DNA from: Clostridiales bacterium
Lineage (GTDB): Bacteria; Bacillota; Clostridia; Oscillospirales; CAG-272
DNA length: 38,596 bases
Direction: 5' to 3'
Assembly: GCA_012727435.1 (NCBI GenBank)
Contig: JAAYHB010000020.1
Location: 1 to 38,596 of the forward strand
The notes beneath the pieces are model-generated. The model made no database searches. It saw only the letters and a program-made list of their open reading frames with translations, and was not told the origin of the DNA. Made by a program: the position numbers and the translations under genes. Shown piece by piece: positions 32,564-38,596 of this stretch (position 1 is its first letter; every line of letters starts with the position of its first letter).

Positions 32564-33412
32564 TTATTGCTTCTGCCGCGCGTTAAGGCGGTACTGGCGC
32601 GGGGTCGTGTTCATGTATTTTGTAAAGGTGTTGTAGAACTGGGGCTTGCTTTTGTAGCCCACCCGTTCGGAAACCTGCTCGGCTGAAAGATCGGTTTCGA
32701 CCAGAAGCCGCGCGGCAAGCTCGATGCGCTTTTTGGTAATATAATCCGAGAGATTTTCACCCATGTGTTTTTTGAACAGGCGTGAAAAATAGGCATAGTT
32801 ATAACCGAAGCGGGCGGCCAGCTCTTCCTGAGAGATGTTTTCGGTGAAGTGCTTGTCCACATATTCAAGGGTGACCGAGAGGATATAGGCCGGGTCGCGG
32901 TTGGCGAGCTCGCTCCGCATCCACTCCATTGCGCGGGAAAGGTATTGGCAGATAAGGCTGACAAAAAGGCGCAGGAATGCCCTGAAATCCCCGGCGCGCT
33001 GCTCGCACTCGCGGGATGTTAAGCGCAGGATGGCGTCAAGCACTTCACGCTCGTCCTGATTTAACGTGACTGTAGGCTGGTATTCGCTGTCGGTATAAAA
33101 AATCCGGCGGAGTTCGTTTTCGCCCTCTCCTCCGTCTTTGCCGAAAAGGTCGGGGGTGAGGATTATTTCGGTGTATTTGAGTTCTCCGAAGGGCTCCATC
33201 GAGTGTGGCACGGAGCGGTCTATGAAGAAAACGCTACCGGGTGCCATGTCATAGCTTTTCTGGTCGACTTGATGCAGGCCCTTGCCCTCATTAATGAATA
33301 TGAGGGCGTAAAATGCGTGCGTGTGCGCGTCTTCGCGGCGTGTCAGTACCCGCTCGAATATGCCTAGTCCGTCTCCCTCGCGGATAAATTCGGTGGCGTA
33401 ATAGTTTATCAT
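32564..33412 (-). CDS. AraC-family transcriptional regulator with cupin domain
   Basis: The protein is 282 residues with start ATG at 33412 (MINYYATEF), five bases after GAGGG. An upstream in-frame GTG at 33445 would coincide with the predicted transcription start. The N-terminal cupin-like ligand domain includes HTHAFYALIFINEGKGLHQV and the PGSVFFIDRSVPHS turn. The C-terminal pair of helix-turn-helices (ISQEELAARFGYNYAYFSRL and SAEQVSERVGYKSKPQFYN) ends with the family signature TPRQYR. Most such regulators respond to sugars. It is divergent from an FAD oxidoreductase gene and is likely to control it. Confidence 0.92.
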   Translation of the reverse strand: MINYYATEFIREGDGLGIFERVLTRREDAHTHAFYALIFINEGKGLHQVDQKSYDMAPGSVFFIDRSVPHSMEPFGELKYTEIILTPDLFGKDGGEGENELRRIFYTDSEYQPTVTLNQDEREVLDAILRLTSRECEQRAGDFRAFLRLFVSLICQYLSRAMEWMRSELANRDPAYILSVTLEYVDKHFTENISQEELAARFGYNYAYFSRLFKKHMGENLSDYITKKRIELAARLLVETDLSAEQVSERVGYKSKPQFYNTFTKYMNTTPRQYRLNARQKQ

Positions 33413-33451
33413 CTTTCCCTCTTTGAAATTGATACGGTTTTCCACCGGTTT

Positions 33452-33480
33452 ATTATGTCATAAAATAGTACGAATGTCAA
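33452..33480 (-). promoter_or_regulatory. Promoter of the AraC-family gene
   Basis: The minus strand has -35 TTGACA (33475-33480), 17 bases, and -10 CATAAT (33452-33457). The divergent promoter at 33575-33603 is about 95 bases away. Confidence 0.78.
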
Positions 33481-33574
33481 GCGCTCTACAGACAAATGCC
33501 GTTATAACGCCTGCCGGCCGATGCAATAAACAATTGTTTTTTACCCAAGCGGCGGCACAAAACCACTATGTCGG

Positions 33575-33603
33575 TTGACTTTGGGGCCGCGGGGTGGTAT
33601 AAT
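33575..33603 (+). promoter_or_regulatory. Promoter of the FAD oxidoreductase gene
   Basis: TTGACT (33575-33580), 17 bases, and a TG-extended consensus TATAAT (33598-33603). The leader before the start at 33633 is short. Confidence 0.85.
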
Positions 33604-33632
33604 TTGCTTGACTATTCTCAGGGCGGGTAAAG

Positions 33633-34955
33633 ATGGAGTCGTACAGCTACAGAAGGGAAATCCCGGTTTCGGGAGAATACGACGTGATTGTCGCGGGCGG
33701 AGGCCCTGCCGGGCTTGCGGCGGCGGTATCGGCGGCACGCGAGGGTGCGAGCACGCTTTTGGTCGAGCGCCACGGCGTGCTCGGCGGGAACCTCACGGTC
33801 GGGCATGTCTGCCCGCTCCTGGGTTCGGTGTCCCAGGGCACGATGTTTGACGAAATCTCAGAACTGCTGACACATGACCACCCCGGGCGGCCTGTCATGG
33901 TCACCCGAAACGGGCGTGAGCTGCCGGTCGACCCCGAGGAGGCCAAAATAAAGCTGACCCGGCTGGTCGCCTCAAGCGGTGCTGGGGTTATGTTGTGCAC
34001 TGTCGTCAGCGATGTCGTGATGGAAGGGAACCGGGTCACGGGGCTCGTGCTCACCGGGCCGGGCGGAATGTTTGCGGTGCGCGGGCGTGTTATTGTCGAC
34101 GCGACCGGCGACGGACAGGTGGCGTATCTTGCCGGCGCCGAGTATTACTTCGGACGGGAAAGCGACGGCAGGGTACAGCCGGTTACGATTGAATTTGTGG
34201 TTTCAAATGTCGACGAGAGCCGGGCGATTACGGCCTGGGGCGGCTCCGACCCGGTCAGGCTTCCCTCGGGGCGGGAATACCGCGAGCTCTGCCGCGAAAA
34301 GCAGGCGGCGGGGGAGCTGCCCGAAAATGTATCTATCGTCAGGCTCCACTCGACCTGCCGTCCCGGGGAACGCGCGGTGAACACCACCCAGCTTAATGGC
34401 ATTAACACACTTGACCCGCTTGAGCTCGGCCGGGCCGAGGCCGGGCTGCGGGAGCAGGTTTTGCAGTGTCTTGAGTTCCTCAGAAAATATGTTCCCGGGT
34501 ATGAGAGGTGCGAGCTGAAAAGCTCGGCATATGTGCTCGGAGTGCGCGAGACGCGCCGGATAAAGGGGGACTACACAATAACCGACGCCGACGTCGAACA
34601 GGGGAAAAGGCACCCCGACGTCGTGGTGCATAACGCATGGTTTCTCATTGACATACACAACCCGTCGGGTGCGGGTCAGGCTGAAGGGTACTCTCAGCCG
34701 GCAAAGCCTTATGACATACCGTACGGGGTTATGCTGCCGGAAGGAATCGAGGGGTTGCTCACCGCCGGGCGCTGTATCTCGGGAACACACCGGGCGCATG
34801 CCTCATACCGGGTTATGGCAATCTGCATTGCGATGGGAGAGGCGGCGGGCGCCGCCGCGGCGCTGTCCGCCCGGTGCAATACCACTCCGCGTGCACTCGG
34901 TGCCGCGGCGGTTCAGGAGCTGCTGGTATCGAGAGGAATTGATTTGTTCAGCTGA
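33633..34955 (+). CDS. FAD-dependent oxidoreductase (FAD_oxidored family)
   Basis: This is a 440-residue flavoprotein with a Rossmann nucleotide-binding motif GGGPAG at residues 22-27, preceded by a beta strand (YDVIVA) and followed by the acidic residue of VERHGVLGGN. The middle has VIVDATGDGQVAYLAGA, typical of this family, and the C-terminal FAD-contacting block LLTAGRCISGTHRAHASYRVM. No signal peptide is present. Members are often found with sugar-degradation genes, and the substrate is usually unknown. It is divergent from an AraC regulator and followed by an aminotransferase after 55 bases; the latter may be in the same transcript. Confidence 0.9.
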   Translation: MESYSYRREIPVSGEYDVIVAGGGPAGLAAAVSAAREGASTLLVERHGVLGGNLTVGHVCPLLGSVSQGTMFDEISELLTHDHPGRPVMVTRNGRELPVDPEEAKIKLTRLVASSGAGVMLCTVVSDVVMEGNRVTGLVLTGPGGMFAVRGRVIVDATGDGQVAYLAGAEYYFGRESDGRVQPVTIEFVVSNVDESRAITAWGGSDPVRLPSGREYRELCREKQAAGELPENVSIVRLHSTCRPGERAVNTTQLNGINTLDPLELGRAEAGLREQVLQCLEFLRKYVPGYERCELKSSAYVLGVRETRRIKGDYTITDADVEQGKRHPDVVVHNAWFLIDIHNPSGAGQAEGYSQPAKPYDIPYGVMLPEGIEGLLTAGRCISGTHRAHASYRVMAICIAMGEAAGAAAALSARCNTTPRALGAAAVQELLVSRGIDLFS

Positions 34956-34968
34956 TGTGATATCACAT
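34955..34968. promoter_or_regulatory. Perfect 14-base palindrome ahead of the aminotransferase gene
   Basis: ATGTGATATCACAT is a perfect palindrome that overlaps the last base of the oxidoreductase stop codon and lies 42 bases before the aminotransferase start. Its core TGATATCA is the same as the two boxes at 24364-24382. It could be an operator, but no promoter with a clear -35 was found next to it. Confidence 0.4.
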
Positions 34969-35010
34969 ATAAAGAATAGTGTACACAAAATAGGATGGGG
35001 TTTCTAATAT

Positions 35011-36222
35011 ATGACCTACAAATTTTCGGATAAAGTTGCAAGCCTTGCGCCGAGCGCGATACGCGAGATTTTTAAATCCATGTCGGTCCCCGGCATGATA
35101 TCACTTGCCGCAGGAAATCCGGCGGCCGAGTCCTTCCCGGTGGCCGAGCTTGCGCGGCTCTCGGCAGAAATATTCAAAACCGAGGCGACGGCGGCGCTGC
35201 AGTACAGCATTACCGAGGGCTATCCGCCGCTGCGCGAAGCGGTTGAGGAGCGCATTCGGCAGAAATTCGGGATAGGGCGCGATGAGAGCCGGGGTGAAAC
35301 GTTTTGTGACCAGACCATAATCGTCTCGGGCGGGCAGCAGGGAATCGAGCTTGCGGTAAAGGTGCTCTGCAATGAGGGCGACGTGGTGATCTGCGAGAAC
35401 CCGACCTTTATCGGCGGACTGAACGCCATCCGCTCTTTGGGGGCGGTTCCTGTCGGTGTGCCACTTCTCGGCGACGGGCTGGACACCGACGCGCTCGAGG
35501 AGACGATAAAAAACAATCCGCGCGCCCGCATGATCTACCTCATTCCCACATTCCACAACCCGACCGGGATCACCACTTCACTTGAGAAGCGTATAAAAAT
35601 CTATGAGATTGCCAAGAAATATGGTATAATCATTTTTGAGGACAATCCCTACGGCGAGCTGCGCTTTAAGGGCACCGAGGTCCCGACAATAAAGGCGCTC
35701 GACACTGAGGGGCTTGTTATCTACTGTTCGTCATTCTCAAAAATTCTGTCGGCCGGAATGAGGGTGGGATATGTAACAGCCCCCGCGCAGATAGTGCAGA
35801 AAATGGTGGTCGCAAAGCAGTCGGAGGATGTCCACACGAATATATTCTTCCAGATGCTCTGCCACAAATTTATAACCGAGTGCGACCTTGAGGCACATAT
35901 TGAAAAAATCCGCGGCATATACCGCCATAAATGCGGTCTTATGCTGTCGGGGCTCGAGGAGCACCTGCCTGAATCTGTTGAATTCACACGCCCCGAGGGC
36001 GGGCTCTTTGTCTGGTGCACGCTGCCCGAGGGCGCTGATATGCCGGGCTTCGTACGGCATGCGCTGTCAAAAAAGGTAGCGGTGGTCCCCGGCACAACCT
36101 TCAACTGCGATGTGAATGCGCCGTCAAGGTCATTCAGGCTGAACTATTCCACTCCCTCGGATGAGCAGATAATCGAGGGAACAAAGCGCCTCGGCGAGAC
36201 GGCAAAGGAGTTTTTGAAATGA
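35011..36222 (+). CDS. PLP-dependent aminotransferase, class I/II, LysN/AadR-like
   Basis: This is a fold-type I aminotransferase, 403 residues, start ATG at 35011 after AGGATGGGG. The opening (PSAIREIFKSMSVPGMISLAAGNPA) and the QYSITEGYPPLREAV block are typical of the 2-aminoadipate/kynurenine group related to MocR enzymes. The PLP lysine is in SSFSKILSAGMRVGY (Lys 244). NPTGITTS and the C-terminal arginine region FRLNYS are present. The natural amino acid is not decidable from sequence. It lies 55 bases after the FAD oxidoreductase gene and its stop overlaps the YitT gene by 4 bases. Confidence 0.93.
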   Translation: MTYKFSDKVASLAPSAIREIFKSMSVPGMISLAAGNPAAESFPVAELARLSAEIFKTEATAALQYSITEGYPPLREAVEERIRQKFGIGRDESRGETFCDQTIIVSGGQQGIELAVKVLCNEGDVVICENPTFIGGLNAIRSLGAVPVGVPLLGDGLDTDALEETIKNNPRARMIYLIPTFHNPTGITTSLEKRIKIYEIAKKYGIIIFEDNPYGELRFKGTEVPTIKALDTEGLVIYCSSFSKILSAGMRVGYVTAPAQIVQKMVVAKQSEDVHTNIFFQMLCHKFITECDLEAHIEKIRGIYRHKCGLMLSGLEEHLPESVEFTRPEGGLFVWCTLPEGADMPGFVRHALSKKVAVVPGTTFNCDVNAPSRSFRLNYSTPSDEQIIEGTKRLGETAKEFLK

Positions 36223-37154
36223 CCGGTACCTGTCAGAGGCGCGGTGCGGTGAACAATATGCTGGCTTCATTTATCACAAAACTGAATAAAAAGCTGCTGT
36301 TACGGCAGTTTTTGTTGATGACAGCCGGCAGTATAATCTATGCGACGGCGATAGCGTGTTTTATTGACCCCAACAAACTTATGGCCGGCGGGGTGACAGG
36401 TGTTTCGATCATTATAAACCACCTTGTCAGCTGGGCCAAGACCGGTACGGTCATGATAGTGCTAAACATCCCGCTGTTTGCAGCCGGCTTCTGGAAATTC
36501 GGCAAGGGTTTTTTATTTAACACCGTGTACGCGACGGTGCTCGCTTCGCTGTCTATTGACTTTATATCGGCATGGTTTGCAGACCACCTGCCGCTGACCG
36601 ACGACCCGCTTTTGGCCTCGCTTATCGGCGGGGCGCTGAGCGCGGTAGGATTGGGTCTGGTTTTTCACGCCGGCGGCACTACCGGCGGGACGGATATTAT
36701 AATTAAGCTCATACGCCTCAGATACAGGCACCTTAAGACAAGCAGTGTGTTTCTCATTGTCGACTCGGTCATTATCGCGGTCTCGGCAATAGTGTTCGGC
36801 AATATTGAGTTGGCGCTCTATTCTACGGTGGTGCTGGTAGTCAGCAGCCGGGTGCTTGACTTCGTGCTATACGGGCCGAACGGGGCGAAGCTTGTTTATA
36901 TTATAAGCGACAAGCCCGACGAAATTGCATACCGCCTCCTGCGCGAGCTTGATGTCGGCGTGACCTTCCTTGAAGGCGAGGGCGCATACACTAAGAAGGC
37001 AAAAAAAGTGCTGATGTGTGCGGCGCGCAAGCAGGTCTTTCCAAAAATCCGCGCGACTGTAACCGAAGTAGATGATATGGCCTTCATGATTGTCAGCAGC
37101 GCGCAGGAGATATTCGGAGAGGGCTTTAAGAATTATAAATCAATGGATTTCTGA
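36219..37154 (+). CDS. YitT-family membrane protein
   Basis: This 311-residue protein has five or six membrane segments (for example FLLMTAGSIIYATAIACFI, TVYATVLASLSIDFISAWF, VFLIVDSVIIAVSAIVFG) and a C-terminal cytoplasmic domain of about 90 residues (KLVYIISDKPDEIAYRLL to AFMIVSSAQEIFGEGFKNY). This is the DUF161 plus DUF2179 arrangement of YitT proteins, whose function is not firmly known. AAGGAG lies eight bases before the ATG at 36219, which overlaps the aminotransferase stop (ATGA), so translation is coupled. Confidence 0.92.
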   Translation: MTGTCQRRGAVNNMLASFITKLNKKLLLRQFLLMTAGSIIYATAIACFIDPNKLMAGGVTGVSIIINHLVSWAKTGTVMIVLNIPLFAAGFWKFGKGFLFNTVYATVLASLSIDFISAWFADHLPLTDDPLLASLIGGALSAVGLGLVFHAGGTTGGTDIIIKLIRLRYRHLKTSSVFLIVDSVIIAVSAIVFGNIELALYSTVVLVVSSRVLDFVLYGPNGAKLVYIISDKPDEIAYRLLRELDVGVTFLEGEGAYTKKAKKVLMCAARKQVFPKIRATVTEVDDMAFMIVSSAQEIFGEGFKNYKSMDF

Positions 37155-37175
37155 CAGAAAGGAAAAAGTCAAGTC

Positions 37176-38174
37176 ATGCAAAAAGAAAAACCGGTCTCAT
37201 TTTCGGGCATACAGCCGAGCGGTAACCTGACAATAGGTAACTATCTCGGGGCAATTAGGAATTTCCCGGCGTATTCCGAGAACTATAAGTGCTTTTATTG
37301 CGTGGTCGACCTGCACGCCCTGACAGTACGGCAGGTGCCGGCCGAGCTGCGCCGCCGTACGTATGAAACTCTTGCGCTTTATATCGCCTGCGGGCTTGAC
37401 CCCGAAAAGAATACCCTTTTCGTCCAGTCGCATGTGCCGGCGCACTCCGAGCTTGCCTGGATTCTCGACTGCTTTACCATGTTCGGCGAGCTCTCCCGCA
37501 TGACCCAGTTCAAGGAGAAGAGCGCCAAACACGCCGACAACATCAATGCAGGGCTCTTTACATATCCGAGCCTGATGGCGGCGGATATACTGCTCTACCA
37601 GACCGATGTCGTGCCGGTCGGCGATGACCAGAAACAGCATGTCGAGCTTTGTCGGGATGTAGCCCAAAGGTTCAATAATCTGTACCCCGACACCTTCACC
37701 ATCCCCGAGCCGATTATATCTCAGAGCGGGGCAAGAATCAAGTCGCTGGCCGAGCCGACAAGGAAAATGGATAAATCCGACCCGAACCCGAACGCCGTCG
37801 TATACCTGCTCGACGACCGCGACACGATTATACGCAAGTTCAAACGTGCTGTAACCGATTCGGAAACCAGCGTCAGATATGCGCCGGGCAAGGACGGCAT
37901 AAATAATCTGATGACGATATACTCCTGCTTTACCGGCAAGGATTTTGCCGCCATTGAGGCTGAATTTGCAGGACGCGGTTATAGTGATTTCAAGCTGGCG
38001 GTAGGTGAGGTTACTGCCGACGCGCTGGCGCCTGTTCAGGCCGAGTTCAGACGCCTTATGGCCGATAAAACCTACATCGAGGACCTTATGAGAAAAGGCG
38101 CCCGCGAAGCCGCCATCTGCGCCGCAAGGACCCTGACAAAGGTAAAAAAGAAACTGGGATTGGTATTGATATAA
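37176..38174 (+). CDS. trpS: Tryptophanyl-tRNA synthetase
   Basis: This enzyme charges tRNA-Trp. The 332-residue protein is a normal class Ic synthetase. The HIGH-like motif is TIGN in SGNLTIGNYLGAI (residue about 19), the KMSKS loop reads KMDKS in TRKMDKSDPN (about 200), and LVPVGDDQKQHVEL-type tRNA and ATP contacts are present as PVGDDQKQHVELCRDVA. It starts 21 bases after the YitT gene, with GAAAGGA at a slightly long distance. No T-box or Trp-dependent leader is seen because the gap is too short. Confidence 0.97.
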   Translation: MQKEKPVSFSGIQPSGNLTIGNYLGAIRNFPAYSENYKCFYCVVDLHALTVRQVPAELRRRTYETLALYIACGLDPEKNTLFVQSHVPAHSELAWILDCFTMFGELSRMTQFKEKSAKHADNINAGLFTYPSLMAADILLYQTDVVPVGDDQKQHVELCRDVAQRFNNLYPDTFTIPEPIISQSGARIKSLAEPTRKMDKSDPNPNAVVYLLDDRDTIIRKFKRAVTDSETSVRYAPGKDGINNLMTIYSCFTGKDFAAIEAEFAGRGYSDFKLAVGEVTADALAPVQAEFRRLMADKTYIEDLMRKGAREAAICAARTLTKVKKKLGLVLI

Positions 38175-38215
38175 AGGTCGGAGGCGAGTCCCCGAAACCC
38201 CTTCAAGACGCATGC

Positions 38216-38330
38216 GGGGCTCCGCCCCTCAACCCTCTCAAGACCCTTTTTGAGAAAAGGGTCTTGAGAATCCCCAAAAACTTTCAAACCTATTTGCTGA
38301 TATTGTAGCGCGGGCTCCAAATCCCGCGCT
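38216..38330 (-). repeat. Modular intergenic hairpin repeat, copy D
   Basis: On the minus strand the order is the AGCGCGGG/CCCGCGCT hairpin (38330-38307), the leader GGTTTGAAAGTTTTTGGGG, a 13-bp hairpin with TCAAGACCC arms (38238-38250 with 38255-38267) and GGGGC, GGA, GCCCC (38228-38216). It begins about 40 bases after the trpS stop. It matches copy C module for module. Confidence 0.78.
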
Positions 38331-38372
38331 TTCGTATTATATATCTGTCTAAATAACTGCCCGCATGAAAAA

Positions 38373-38407
38373 GCGCCGTCCGCGCAGACTGATGACGCGG
38401 ACGACGC
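38373..38407 (+). terminator. Hairpin downstream of trpS and the repeat
   Basis: GCGCCGTCCGCG pairs with CGCGGACGACGC (one mismatch) around an 11-base loop, followed by AAATTTATT. It may end transcription from the trpS direction. Bases 38408-38471 show nothing else. Confidence 0.5.
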
Positions 38408-38471
38408 AAATTTATTCTGTCATTTATTATTAAATGCTTCGACAAGGTTTTGAACCAATTTATCAAATACC

Positions 38472-38596
38472 TATTTATTGCAAAATAGAAACGGACAAAG
38501 TTGCAAAAAAAATTCCCCAGTTTTGCAACTATGAATTCCCCACTATTGCAAAAGGCCATTGAAGGCACCACACCAAAATAATATCCTTGTGATTGA
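38472..38596 (+). mobile_element. Right-edge copy of the IS21-like element end
   Basis: All 125 bases are the exact reverse complement of 136-260. The repeated blocks TTGC-N8/9-TTCCCCA are at 38501-38519 and 38523-38542, and a TTGCAAAAGG block is at 38546-38555. The transposase gene would begin about 32 bases beyond the right edge, reading outward. Confidence 0.8.

Noticed and set aside
37197-38213. Long open frame on the minus strand opposite trpS
   Set aside because: It mirrors trpS codon structure, has no binding site or recognisable domain, and trpS is certain.
15221-38330. Hairpin repeats as a CRISPR array
   Set aside because: The copies are single, kilobases apart and of variable sequence, and no cas genes are present.

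Overview
This window is a 38.6 kb stretch of bacterial chromosome of moderately high G+C. The gene set (rpsO-pnp, recA-recX, an FtsK/SpoIIIE translocase, recG, trpS, an initiator tRNA, many lipoproteins, BspA-type leucine-rich repeats) and the strong sigma-A style promoters (TTGACA, 17 bases, TATAAT) suggest a low-passage or uncultured member of the Clostridia, probably an Oscillospirales-like gut or digester organism. That placement is inferred from gene content and style, not from a search. No phage, plasmid or CRISPR module is visible.

Both edges are the same 125-base sequence in inverted orientation (136-260 and 38472-38596). It is the end of an IS21-like element; the left copy runs into the first 34 codons of an IstA-type transposase. 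The window therefore lies between two copies of one insertion sequence that point outward, which is also the usual reason for an assembly to stop there.

Layout from left to right. A lipoprotein gene has lost its start to the left IS. A tRNA-Leu/tRNA-fMet unit follows on the minus strand, then an orphan ABC solute-binding lipoprotein. A plus-strand pair encodes an unrecognised protein and a sialidase-fold protein. A leucine-rich-repeat lipoprotein, a cell-wall amidase, recG and a frameshifted lipoprotein-anchored trypsin-like protease come next. A minus-strand envelope cluster encodes a VanY-like protein that has lost catalytic residues, a DHHW protein and a small membrane protein. The rpsO-pnp operon has a long leader hairpin in front of pnp. 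Two tandem half-size TauE/SafE proteins, ftsK, recA and recX follow. A plus-strand operon then encodes an SPFH protein, a ribbon-helix-helix regulator and an ABC exporter whose permease carries an amber stop. A metallo-beta-lactamase lipoprotein, a GNAT plus glycosyltransferase pair, an AraC regulator divergent from an FAD oxidoreductase, an aminotransferase, a YitT protein and trpS complete the window.

The least expected signals are these: a dispersed, multi-hairpin intergenic repeat whose stem covaries between four copies; the SPFH-RHH-ABC operon with two palindromic boxes one helical turn apart at its promoter; the degenerate VanY-like protein next to a DHHW protein; two unrelated lipoproteins sharing the same N-terminal domain; an initiator tRNA with one extra base in its T stem; and three interrupted genes (IS decapitation, frameshift, amber stop).
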